A stretch of DNA of 64,000 nucleotides, from NCBI GenBank assembly GCA_021613375.1, contig CM038711.1, positions 14,408,576 to 14,472,575 on the forward strand. The letters are read 5' to 3'. The notes under the pieces are model-generated. The model saw only the letters and a program-made list of their open reading frames with translations. It was not told where the DNA came from and did not search any database. Positions within the stretch are counted from its first letter, which is position 1, and the number at the start of each line of letters is the position of its first letter. This DNA is from Megaleporinus macrocephalus (taxonomy: Eukaryota > Chordata > Actinopteri > Characiformes > Anostomidae). A program made the translations under genes and the position numbers. Positions 36,718 to 49,224 of this stretch are shown one piece after another.

Positions 36718-37649
36718 GTCAGTCTGTAGTCGGCATCAGACACATATTAGGCATTAGAACTCTAGGTCTAAGCTAATTTTCTCTATGCCCGAACTGAATG
36801 ACATAACATGCTCCAGAGTTAATATGTTTTGTGCTGTGTACACAGGATTTTCTGAATTGCAAGGCATTCAAAATACAAACAATGCTACATGGTCTACTAA
36901 CAAGCTATAACTCCTGCACACTAAAATGACACTGCATGAAAGTAAGTCTACTATTAAACTTCAGTCCTATTATATACCAACACAAGCTACCCAAAGTGAA
37001 GCATAAACTGTCAAAGTTCTTGATGAAACTTATTAATTCACGACCTGCAAGACACCAGGGTCAATAAGTGAGATGAAAAAATAAGCATAAATACCACAAA
37101 CCACAAACTGGTACCATTTCATTAAAACCAAAACCAAACGCAACCTGAACAGCTTTTTGCCAACAGCTGTTTCCCAATAAGCCAACTAATAATAAACATG
37201 TATTATCTTAGAATTTTTTTTAATTCTGATTCAATTCTGATATGATACAATTGCTGTTACTGGCACAGAGTATGATACAAGGCTCTGCTTACTTTATTAT
37301 CAGCATTATTATTGCTGCTATTGTTTTAAAATGTCCATTGTGACATTAAACAAGAGCACATGGCGCATCTTATTAGTAAAGAAATAATATACACAAATTT
37401 ATTGAATTTAAATGTGAATTCCTGGATGTATGTCCTGGATAACAGATTCTAACTGGGCTCCAAGTGTTCCAACAGGCCGCAATATTCGACATTTGCCACT
37501 ACAGACAGTGGTCGGCCATCGAGTATAACGAAATCGAACAACTTTGTAATTTGTAATCCTTGTAGCCTTTGGGTTGTCTGCTTTAAATGTATCCTGGTAC
37601 TCCTGGTACTCTTTCACATGAAACCTCTGCAGATGGTTGGTTAAAATAG
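36718..37649 (-). mobile_element. hAT-derived fragment, copy B of a tandem duplication, with BED-finger scrap
   Basis: Copy B begins directly where copy A ends. On the minus strand, 37659-37408 reads QTILTNHLQRFHVKEYQEYQ, matching the second half of a BED finger (the H-x-x-x-x-H region followed by an acidic helix) from a hAT transposase. The first half and catalytic domain are missing. It lacks the 845-bp insertion of copy A and so approximates the ancestral fragment. Confidence 0.75.
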
Positions 37650-38415
37650 TCTGGCCCAATTTCTCCAGAACTCTTACAGATGAACATTATCATCCACTCA
37701 AAATATCAGTCAGCTCTACAAGGGGCAGCTGGGTCAGACAGTCGTGCCATGCTACCACCACACTTGTGTTTTTTACTGAAACACGTTTTGCACACTGAGC
37801 TCAGTAGTCAAACACAGAAGAATCAATGAAACTTTGGAATGGCCTACTGAGATTATGCAGTTCCAATAGGCCTAGATTTTTTTTCACACTGTGGTTTATC
37901 ATACACAATACCGTCTTCATCTGTAACTTGGACACACCTAAGTTTAGGAAAACGGATCGGTCCCTGAAAAGAACCTTCCTCTGCAATATCTTTGGCCTAT
38001 TCAGCAAACTGTATATGCTCAAAGTGTACACAATGCCCCTGTGCTTATTTCATCTTCACAATGCACTGCAATGCACTTGGTTCACCAGCTCTCTTATCTC
38101 GCTGGCTTCCACAGTTCATATTTTCCCCACAATGGAATGAACCGCATCAACTTAAACGCACTGGCATCGAACATCGCAGCTCTGGACAGCGCAAATGTGT
38201 TTATGGGCTGCAGCTGGACAGGGTGCACTAATCAACGTCGGAACAAGGGGAAAACAAAGGGATCTGGAGTGGCATCATGCTATCATTACTCCTCAGCTGA
38301 GGCACAGCTGTTGCTCGCTGGAAAAAGCTTGTTGCGGGTTCACAGAGAGGCTAGCTCAAGACAAATCCGGCCCATTATGAGGAGGGCACTCTTTTGTCTG
38401 TTCCAGCGCCTCGGC

Positions 38416-38437
38416 TGACAAGTGCAAGCACTTGTCA
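38416..38437. promoter_or_regulatory. 22-bp palindrome with two CAAGTG half-sites
   Basis: TGACAAGTGC-AA-GCACTTGTCA is a perfect 10-bp inverted repeat with a 2-bp spacer, inside a GC-richer unique block (38240-38530). Each arm contains an NKX2-like CAAGTG or CACTTG E-box-like word. A role is inference. Confidence 0.3.
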
Positions 38438-39610
38438 AGCGCCAGCTTCATCTGATAAAGGCGCTGACCCCTGAACACCTTGCCACGTTCCACTCCCTCT
38501 TCTCAGCCCTAAAGGAAACAGTAACTGTCCATCTGAAGTGCTAGAGCTGTCTTATACTGGGCAGGTGGGGACAGAATTGCAGGCGCATATTTTGACCAAG
38601 TAAAGCCAACAAAGGTGTATTAGTACAAGGCAGCATTGTGGCTTATTATATGTTAACAACACAATTGAAAAACTGTTTATTATTGAAAGAGGACCAGTAT
38701 GAGAATGCATATCATCATGTTAACCACCAACTAATCACTGCTAATTAGGGCATTTTAAAAATTGTGCAATAACCAGGTACAAATCACAGCCCTACATACA
38801 AAAAGGCCAACTATTGGAAAGGCATTGGCCTCCGCAAAACTAAACCGAAAACAGCTGGCATAGGACAACCAAGTTTAACAGTGGGGATTTTAAGGTGCAA
38901 GGCTGCTACAGCAATCAGAAATACTGTGCTGTCACGCATCTTTCGCCTAAGGATTCTTTGCCCAACAGCTTCACGGTTTTCCTAAAACCCAGCTAGTTTG
39001 AAAGTTCAGTGTGGGCAAAAATGACATTGTTGCAAGGTAAGTTTTTGTTTTAAGTACTTTAAAAATAAAAACAAACCTTCCTACAAATGTATATTGATTC
39101 TGTTGTTCAATAATTGCCAAACCAAAGGCACACATGCATGTAGAGTATGAGATGCATTAGAGGATGGGCAAAAATAGTTCTTACAAGGACAATAAGAATG
39201 GTTGTAAACAGTATGAGTTTAAATGAGAGTGTATAAATTCCACATTCTTGTGGGTTTGGGATTTTTAGGTGCTCTTTCTTTTGTCAATATGCAGGGCACA
39301 AGCATTATGGCCATGTGATAGCTACATCATATTATTTTATTATCTTTACATTAATATTTAAATAGAATGTTCACATTATTCACATTTATGTTATATTTAA
39401 TGGATAAAAAGTCAAATCAGTCACTTTAATCAATTAAAATATAATCTGTAAACAGCAGGTACTGTTTAATCCTGGGCCGCTTTCTGGTTTGTGACTGAGC
39501 AATATCATTTTAAGTCTGGTAGGTCAGTCAGGAATTCTGTCTGCAGGATGAATGTTTAACTAGAAAAATGTTTTTCCATTTTTTAAATAATTCTTTTCTA
39601 TTGATTGCTA

Positions 39611-39702
39611 GGACTTATTTCACTGCATTATGCCGTGCGTGTCTGGGTCACACTGTGTGCATGTCTGGGGGAAAGCTCTGTTAGCACGAAATGAAAAGAG
39701 CC
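39611..39702 (+). repeat. Inverted-repeat arm, left (92 bp)
   Basis: It begins GGACTTATTTCACTGCATTA and ends CGAAATGAAAAGAGCC. Its reverse complement recurs at 41633-41724 with few differences (for example GTCTGGGTCACACTGTGTG against CACACAGTGTGACCCAGAC). Similarity extends weakly beyond the left boundary. Confidence 0.85.
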
Positions 39703-41039
39703 TAATTAAGACATTCCATATCGCCACCACCAACAGAAGCTGTGTTTAAATTAAAAAAAATTGCACAAAAAACTGATACTTAATTAATATTATGAGCTAA
39801 TCATCTAACACTTTCTTGTGTATGATCTGTTCATAATGGACAGCAGTGCAAAGTGTTGTGGTTATTACTAAATATATATATTCTAGCTTATTTTTTACTT
39901 TATTTTTGTCTATTGATTGTTATTGTTCTGACATGTTATGTGCAAATGAGAAATAAACTTAAAACTTGAACTTGAAACTTTTAAAAATGTATGATAACGA
40001 AACCATTAAAAAATGACGTTGCATGTATTCACCAGGACTCTTGCTCTTACCTAAACATTCCCTCCCAAAATTAAACAATCTTTCATCAGAGGGAATGCAA
40101 ATTAATTCAATCTTTTGCACCCAGGCCTAAATGTGTTGCTCAGAAACCAAAATTCAAACCACATTATTACCACTTCATTAAAGAAGAACAAAAAGTATTA
40201 ATAAGCGCTGTCATATTATCACTACAAACTCAAAAAATCTAATTTGACTTCAGAGTTTATTTTTCATAAACAATGGTTCCTATGTGAACAGGCAGGTTTA
40301 TCATTGAAGTTGAGAAACATTGTTGAACTGTACGCATGAGGCCGCAATAGACAACTGGTTGTGAAAGACAGGCCTACTAAAAATGAAGCATCCTGCTATA
40401 AATAGCGATGGTTAGGACCATGTTTCGAGAGGAACTACAAAGCAAAAAACATCCACAAACAATAAGACAGACTTTGTGTGATGCACGGTGGTGTGAGGAC
40501 ACGTTGGGCAATGACGGCTTTGGTGAGCTCCTGAGGCACAAACATGCTGTCATTTCAAATTACTCCAACAGGAGTGCAGTAGTTTGTCTTGGTTTTGAAT
40601 GTGCTGTTATATACCAGTTTTAAATCAGAAAACGTGTGCAGGAAAGCTGGCAGGGAAGCAGAATTTTCTATCACAATTTAGTTTTTAACCAGCAACTTTA
40701 CAAGACTGTATTTTTGTATTTTATATACCTGGGCTTATATTTCACTGGCCAATGTTTGGGTGAAAGGCTGCTATTTTAAATACAGTCAAAACACTGGCAC
40801 TGGAGACATAACAAGGTTGCATTTTCCACACTAGAGATTTAGACTGCTTTGTTAACTTCTGAAAATGGACCTTACTGCTGCAGGTTGTGTGTAATGCCCC
40901 TTTGTGCCACCTCTACAACACTGGTGAAAACAGAAACCAGAAAGAAAGGAGATCGGAGGTGCTTGATATCGCCTATACTGGAAAAAAAAACTCTCTTACA
41001 TCATTCTTTCTACAATAGTTCAGTCAGTGAGAAGTGATA

Positions 41040-41410
41040 GTATAAGAAGGTGACCTTGGACTCAGAGAGCAATTGAGACTGGCATGCTAACTTTCTTTTG
41101 AGTGAGTTTTAGAAACGGTTGACCGAGTCCAGCCTGTCTCTATTTAGCCAGGCTTCCATGGCCCTGGGTATGCCAAATTAATTAGGATAACATAAGTAGG
41201 TGAGACGTTGGTGGGAGCTCAAGTGTGGGGACATGATTAGCCATAGCCTGCAAGATTAATGGAGACCTTCAGAGTGAGATTATATTGACTGAGGCTGATT
41301 ATGCTGGAGACCATTTATTCAATAGCATATCATTAGGAACGGAGGAATCCATAGATCATATGCAAACCCTCCAAGCTGATAACTCACTAAAGCCTGTCTT
41401 TGTCTTGAGT
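41040..41410. promoter_or_regulatory. Candidate intronic regulatory block (unverified)
   Basis: Unique sequence dense in homeodomain/POU-like words: CCAAATTAATTAGGAT, CATGATTAGCC, GATTAATGG and ATCATATGCAAACC. It lies between the two 92-bp inverted repeat copies. Conservation is unknown. Confidence 0.25.
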
Positions 41411-41604
41411 CCCCATGCACAAAGATGAATTCATAAGAGACCCACCGTGTCCCCTCAAACATTATGTGCCTGTTTCAACTCAAGCCTTTCTATGCACAGG
41501 TCAAGTTAGCCCTGTGAAACTGTACTCTGCAAGAACATGGTCCATGGTAAGGGTGTATGATTTTAGCTGTATAGGCAAAGGATATGTTAGTCAGTGCAAC
41601 ATCT

Positions 41605-41648
41605 CACTTTTCATTTCGGCTCTTTTCATTTCGGCTCTTTTCATTTCG
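41605..41648 (+). repeat. 15-bp tandem repeat, about 3 units
   Basis: The unit CTCTTTTCATTTCGG is repeated about three times and merges into the right inverted-repeat arm. Confidence 0.9.
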
Positions 41649-41724
41649 TGCTAACAGAGCTTTCACCCAAACAGCACACACAGTGTGACCCAGACACGCA
41701 CAGCAAATGCAGTGAAATAAGTCC
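41633..41724 (-). repeat. Inverted-repeat arm, right (92 bp)
   Basis: It is the reverse-complement partner of 39611-39702, beginning GGCTCTTTTCATTTCG and ending GAAATAAGTCC. It overlaps a short tandem repeat of CTCTTTTCATTTCGG at 41605-41648, which is single-copy in the left arm. Confidence 0.85.
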
Positions 41725-42440
41725 TTACACTTCATAAAAATAAACTGAAAAATGGACAAAACTCTGTATGCACAGGCCAGCTAGGATGTTCAAGTTAGGC
41801 CTTGCACTATACTGTGCAAGAACATGGTTCATGGTAAAGGTGTATGATATGAGCTGTATAGGCAAAGGATATGTATACCTATAAACAGAAGAATATTTGG
41901 GAGCACCCAAAATGTGCAGCAGCAGTGATAACACTGCCAGAACAGCAGCAGAACTTAGATCCTAAAGGTAGCATTGCTGATGCACATTGATGACAGTTAA
42001 TTAGAGTAAGATATGTTATTTTTCCAAAATTATACATATTGTTTTAGGTTTTTAGGACATTAAAGCAGCATTTTGCCAGAATTAGTATTTTTTGCTCAAG
42101 GGATTCTGCTTAGAGTTGCAGAGTGTAATTCACTTTTACACTACTGCCATAAATACAAATCACACTTTTAGCCCCCCACATCGACAGCTGTACATGTGCA
42201 TTTGATGATAAGCTCAAGGAAACAGAATCTGACTCTTCGCTGCATGCACGCACAGCACGAAGGCACATAGATGCAACAGAAAACACTCACGATTTCAGTT
42301 ACTTCACAACACCCACAAAGACTACATCACAAGACAAAAAACTATGTTGAAGGCAAAACAGTAAAAAAGCATTTTATTACAGGAACTTGCAAACTTAAAA
42401 GGCTAATTTGGAGTGAGATTGACCAAGGCTGACCAATTCA

Positions 42441-42997
42441 GAGAGAGATTAGTCTTAGAACACCTGACAAATGTGTAAAAGATAATTCATCAACTGCACA
42501 TACATCACAAATGACTTCAACTATTTACAAATAAATATATCCCAGTCTTTGTCTCACAGTGTGTTCGCTTGTTCGCCACCTTTGTGAATGGAGCGTTGCG
42601 TTTGCGTGTGGATTGGGTTCAAAATCAGCCAATGAAAGTCTCAACACCCTGCCCAAAAAAAAAACAAGAACAAAAAAAAAACCAAATACGTGATGGAAAC
42701 AGGCGCGTGACTTGATCCACAGATGCAGATTCAACAGTTCATAAATAAATGGAGTCTTTTCAAAAATCTGCAAAAAAAATATATATATATACAGACAAAT
42801 GTGTTCATTTTTACATAGGAATTATAATGTGTCTATGAAAACCATAAAGACACATTCATAAATTGAACAGAAATTTAAATTTACAGACTTGGATATATTT
42901 ATTTGTGAATAGTGAAACTCATTTGTGATGGGTGCGCAGTTGGTGTGTGCAGATTACGTTTACACGTTTGTCAGGTGTTTTGAGACTAATCTCTCTC
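42441..42997. mobile_element. MITE with long (about 107-112 bp) terminal inverted repeats
   Basis: The left arm 42441-42547 starts GAGAGAGATTAGTCTTAGAA and contains CACCTGACAAATGTGTAAA. The right arm 42886-42997 is its reverse complement, ending TTTTGAGACTAATCTCTCTC. The 557-bp element has a non-coding core with an A-rich tract and AGCCAATGAAAGTC. No clear target duplication is seen at the edges. The superfamily is unknown. Confidence 0.85.
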
Positions 42998-45900
42998 CGT
43001 AGACCAAACTTTTTGGCACAGGACAAATTTATTTCCTCGCATGGTAGCCTAAAACAGTCTCTTGCACAGCTTTCATGCCAGCCAGATTAGCTACACTAGC
43101 TAATGTTTGTTAAGTACAGAAACAAATCTCTGTCATGTTGGCACATGATCCACTGCAAAGAAAATACTTTGTGTTGTAGATGACCTTCAAGAGGCATTTT
43201 TCCTTACCGTTAGCTCTGAAAAGTAGCATTCATCTCTTTTGGCACAACATTTTTTTTGATTAATGAAACATGTTTTAATTTAAATGTATTTCTTTGCCTT
43301 CCGTAAAATACAGAATACGTGGAGAGACCTATTTCAGTTACTATGCTTCCAAACTGTGAAACTCAATTCCGATTTTTATTTAACAGTCAGCTTTAGTGCT
43401 AACTTTTAAGAAGCATTTAAAAACATATCTCTTCAACTTGGCATTTAATTAAAAGTCTTACATCTACTTGGTAATATGAACTTGATCTATGTCTTTGGCT
43501 TATTAAATGTCATAATTTCTTCTTTGGGCTGCCACTGGTATGAAAATTTCTCTATGTATAAAATTATTATAAGTATTTAAAATGTTTGTGCTGCTTATAC
43601 CACAGTGCTAAAAAGAACCACGTAAAATAAATATTAAAGTAAAAAGTTAACCTGCTTGTAACTCTTACACGTACTTGAAGTTCTATATATGTTGACATGG
43701 AACACATTTATATTCATTTTATATCCTCCCATCTATAGTACATACTCACATACTTTGCTCCATCTTGAAAAGCACAAACATCTGCCTGGCATTTGCACTC
43801 TCCTCAACCCCGATATTAGTTATAAAAATAGCTCATGCGGTCCGTTTGAGGCATGCATATTGCTTGGTATTTAATTTACTATGAAATTAGAGATGAACAT
43901 GCCCTAAAACCACTCTGCTGGTTTCTTGCTTCACCCTTAACCAAGATAACTCCAACGAAGAAGAAGTAAATATGGGATGGATGTGATGGAGCATACTTTG
44001 ATGGAGCAGTTTTTGAGTTTATGTAACCAGCTGTGGCCAACCAAACGTCATGCGGAATCTTTCGCTTTCTTTATGACATTTATTCCCGCGTAGGTCTGAA
44101 GGTGTGCACTGCATGCTAATACACTAGCCTCCTCTGCCTGTGCGAACACATGCACAGTAAACTCCGGTTCTGGGCGCATGACTCCTTTGCCCTTGGTGAA
44201 AATGATTTCATGCATCGCTTAAACCACACCACACATCTATATTCCATCTAGCATACATCTAATATTTAAGCTAGGACACACACAGAATGACTTACAATCT
44301 GCCGTTTGACTGGGCTGCAGCTTCAAGGGATCAAGGCTTCAGGCGCTATGAATATTTTGTGTTTTGGCGCCAAATGATGCTATGCAGCTTGGAAAATGTA
44401 TATTTCATACACTAATGTCGTTCAGATGAGAAAACCTGACGGCCGGCCTTTTACAAGCCAGTGTAACTGTACCGCAGACAGTAATGAATTAAAGAAATTA
44501 TTTAATACTTTATAGGCTACCACTAGCCCACTGTCATCCTAGTGTAAGTATTACCTGCATAAATAGGAATTATTATTGTCCATCATACTGCACTGGGTGT
44601 CTCTCAAAAGCAAGAATGCAGAGAATTAACTTTTGTTCTTGGAAAGAACATTCTTGACAAGTTACTTTGCAATACACTCGCAAAGACCGAACTACAGAGA
44701 AACCACATACAGGAGTTTGAGTCATGCTTATACCTTATGCCTTATTGCGCAGTAGGCCACTCTGAGTCCAGTTGATTTCACTGGCCATGATACCATTTAC
44801 TAGTCTATAATATTAGAATATTACTCATGGAATACCAAAACACTTCTATAAATGATCTTTTTCTTTGCTAGAATAAAGCCAAAGTTTATCAACATTATTA
44901 GCAGCCAAAATGTTATTTAAATATTCAGTCAGCAGCTTAACTTGGCTTTTGCTACCTTAGCTAAAACTATACAGTTGGGCATTAACATTTATGCTCTAAT
45001 CTAAATAGAGCCTTGCCCTTATGTATTGTTAGAACATATTTATATTAGGCGTCAATTATACCAAATGAACAAATATTAGACCATTTGACAATCGATTACT
45101 TCCACAAATGTTAGTGCACCATTGCCTTAAAAGAGAATAAAAGAGAACATATACTCAGCTTTCAGTTCCAAGGGTAAGAAACCCTACTTCAGATAGGGAG
45201 TCTTGAAGGTAGAATTAACTCCATTGGCCAGTTTTTAAAGCGAGCTAATGCAGAATAAAGCCAGAGAGCTAATGTTATTGGTAAAAAGATGAATATCTGA
45301 ATTCATTAGCCTTTACAGTAGTGCCCTTTATCAGCATAGTGGAATGTTGGGTATTGCAGTGACAGTAATGGACATAAACACTAAAAACACACTTATACAG
45401 CTGAGAGATGTGGTGCTGCATTAGAGAATGTTACACAATATGACAAAAAACAGATTAAATGCTCATTTTAGGCCAGACTCCCCCTTTAAGATATTCCAAC
45501 AAAGGAAAGGAGACCACCATCACCTGGTGTGCATCAAAAGCTTTGCTAGTACAAGATCACTGCTGTAGCACTTGCATTAACAACAGGAAGGAAAGATTTG
45601 AGCGAGTTTGCAGCAACAGATGGCTCTCTACATCTCTGCCCCCGTACTGTGTGCTCAGCGGGCCCCCTTCATTAACACTAATTTCTCATAACAATATAAG
45701 CTCTGATCACAAACATGAACCACCATCATCTGCATACTGCGAATATACTTTCTATGTTCACCCACAGACCCACGTATACGAGCCCCCACTTGCCTTCTGT
45801 TAGGGGGACTCAGTTATAGACATTCAGGTGTGATTGTAATTCCACTGAGATGCAAATACAGTGTTTCTGATAAGTGGAAGCAACAATAGGAATATGTTCC

Positions 45901-47679
45901 ATTGTTCTGCATGCTGTCAGTAACAGATCTTACTTGTCGGAATCAAAACAAGCAGTTAACACAAAAATGCTTTAAATACAATAAGAGAACATCACACAAT
46001 AAAAAAACGATCCTTTTAGAATACCGATCTAAAAACATAACTGTTATTGTGATAAATCAAGTCGCTATTTGCTTTTAGAGTATATCTTGTGTAACATAAA
46101 TACTTCTGTAACACTGAACATCCACATTCATCCTCAAAAGACCAATTACAGTAGAGCCCGTAAACAACAACAACCAGTGTAGCAACCAGGGTAACGGCAC
46201 AGAATGCATAGTAGCAATTAGCTGAATGGATGTGACCTTATTATGCCATAATCTCATTTTCTATTATCATTTTATATTAATGCTGCGTTGTCAGCCCTTA
46301 CTCACCAAACCTTCTACATGCTAAGCGTGTTGCTGAGGGTATTTAGGGATGCGTAGCTGAATACTGAATTTACTATAGAGTCATGTGCTACATTTATTTA
46401 TGGGAAAACGGAGAAAACCTACAATTTAGTAGCTGTGTTTACATGTAAAGAAATTCACTAATTTCAGCTAAATACATTCTGACTATACATAAAGGTGTTT
46501 GTATGCACACTCCACTCAACAATCTGATCAAATTTCAAGCTACAAATCCAAAATCCAAAATGATCCAAAATGACACCCATGCCTACAGTACAACTTAGTG
46601 TAGACGTCAGTATGACTAATCACGTCCAGCAGGAGTGAGATGAGCAGCATTATGTTACCCGAGCTTTCAATTGCTGTTTTTAATTCCTTTAAATTTACTT
46701 CACATGCACATACTGAAAAATGTCCTGCAGCACTCTGAGACACTTGGCTTTATAGATTTATAATCCACTGATTTACGAAACCTCCAATTTGCTAATCTGT
46801 AGCTTTATGACTATTCTTCCTGAAACTATTTTTAAGTCATTTAAAGCATAAAGAAGAATGCAGAAAAAGTTCTGGCCATGCTGAACATCATAAACCTCTG
46901 TTATGACACTAATGCACAACGCCTGCATCCGTTTACATTTCCAAACTTTCTTCTTGTTCAGTATTCAGCATGGCCTCATTAGAACTAGTCTATTACAGCT
47001 GAGGTGTATACAGAGATTTTATTTTAAAAGAGCCGTCAGTCAGATAATTAATGGATTATTAGGCTGCATGTAAACATTGATTATGAAAGGCTTTGGTAGT
47101 TTTGAGTGCCTCAACATAAGCATATTGTCAGGGATTTACTGTTAAGGGTGTGACTGAGAAGGCAGAGATAGCACAGGCAAAAATCTAAGTACTTTAGCTG
47201 ATAGGATCAGAAATGTTAGGTCATTGTCCACTGAGGAGTGTCAGCTCATTAGCTCATCTGAAGAGGCAGGCTCTGATGCACATCTGACATCAAAGCCTTC
47301 TGAGTTCTCTCAGCTGTTGGTATGCCTCTGCAATGAATTTGTCAATCCCTTAACAATATGCCGTAACTTAAAAAAAACTCTTAGGAATACCCGAATTTCT
47401 ACATTTGTCAGAACACACAAACTCAGTGCCATAGAAAATAAAGTAACCTGACTGCTTCTAGGTAAGACAGACTGGCCAACTGCTGCTAAGGCTGTACCAA
47501 CACATACAACTGCACTGACAACCTCTTCCTGATTACATTTGCATTTCAATGGCCATCAGGCTGTTGACTAAACACCCTCTCCTGCTATTATGACTAGGGA
47601 GACATAAGGTAAGGTAAGGCAAGGTAAGCTCTTGGGTCTACATCAAATATCTGATGTTTTTCTATTCCTTTTAGGAAGT

Positions 47680-47683
<4 letters not shown>

Positions 47684-47768
<85 letters not shown>
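47684..47768 (+). repeat. (CA)n microsatellite, 85 bp, uninterrupted
   Basis: About 42 perfect CA units. The purity implies high length polymorphism. The longest simple repeat in the window. Confidence 0.98.
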
Positions 47769-47770
<2 letters not shown>

Positions 47771-49224
47771 TCACAAGAAACTCTGCTCTATAGCGTCAGC
47801 ATATCAGCATAAGGGAAATTAGAATTATATAACACTCCACGTAGGCAGTCAAAGCCCAAAGCAGAAATAATATATCATTTATCACTCCAGCATCATTATG
47901 CCAAGTCTTTACTATACTTTTAGTACATGATTAGGACTTGTTTCTACAAACAATGCAAGTATCATTGCATAATAAATGGATTGTTTTGTATTCATTGTTG
48001 CTAGACAACATTGTAAAAGCAATAACTCTTTTAAACACATCATACTTTACATCTTAATGCACATTACCTCAAGGTAAAATCTGGCATTTACCCAGTACTT
48101 ATAAATTCAGCCTTTATAAGCATGAGATCAGTATGACAGCACACAGATTTTTAATCTCCTAGGGTTTGCCATGCGTATTTGCTGTTTAAATAAATTCATG
48201 CTATGGTCACATGCTCATTAAACTCGACGCAGACACGCCTAGCTCTGAGTCGGATCTGACATTTAATTTGGCTGTTGCTATATTAATAACGTAGCATGAA
48301 ATTGTTGATGTTTGACTGATGGTTGGGAAATCAAAACCAATCCAGTCACCTGATAAAGCTGCTATGGCAAGGCATGCTCACTAAAATTAACCGCCAGGGA
48401 TCTGGGGTATGGTGTGGACATGATGAGATGAGGTGGGGGCTGGGTGAGGGGGTCAGACGAAACTGGGGTGATCAGATGAAACTGGTGGAATAAGGGCCTG
48501 ACAAGACCTCATGCTCCTTCATTGATTTGCTCAGGAGTACATCAGCGGAGACAGCAGGGGAACGGCTCAGCTCTATCTAGGCATTTTCAGCGTGCATGAT
48601 TGAAGGCCCAATGTAGAAGATGCAATCAGAGGGAGTAGAGAAGTGAAAATCGAGCAGCTTAAGGTAAAGAATGAGCACAGTGCAAGTCCCTTAAGACTAA
48701 ATTCTCAATTGCTTTAAAGCTTTCCATTTTTATTTAGGTCTTCATTGGAAAAAGCTTGCGGCTTTCTACTTTGTCGAACATTTTAATAATGAATGGGAAA
48801 AAAGAAATTTAGAAAAAGCAAACCAAGTTGATGTTAGAAGTCGGGGGTTATTACATTTCTTTTTTGAATACATTTGTTCAAATTACTTAGTCCATTAATT
48901 TACATTTCCATTCAATTTACATTTGGTATCAAAAGTTTTGACATTACGATGTCAAGAAGTGAACAAATGTGGCAAAAATGGAAATAATGGTTTATCTTTC
49001 TGCAAAACAAGACACAGAACAAAAGCCTGGCATCTAACTGAATAATAATACAATATCTTCTACTTTTACAAACACAAAATGTGCATTTAATGACTAAGTG
49101 CTTGTGTGTTAATTGGTATTACCTTTTGTTATTACCTGTGAAAAATGTACAGGTGCACCCATAATAACTATAAACTTTATATAATCTCCACAGAAAAGCA
49201 ATGCAAAGAGGACTTAAGATTACT

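Larger units (their letters stand above)
41487..41877 (+). repeat. Direct duplication flanking the right inverted arm
   Basis: The segment 41487-41590 (TATGCACAGGTCAAGTTAG, GCAAGAACATGGTCCATGG, GTATAGGCAAAGGATATG) recurs at about 41765-41877 with modest divergence, about 285 bp downstream. The inverted arm and the 15-bp array sit between the two copies. Confidence 0.8.

Noticed and set aside
45459..45803. 114-codon plus-strand open frame
   Set aside because: It begins inside a dispersed-repeat end (GACTCCCCCTTTAAGA), and the translation is not recognisable.
47605..47630. Short AAGGT tandem repeat
   Set aside because: Only about five imperfect units. Not informative.
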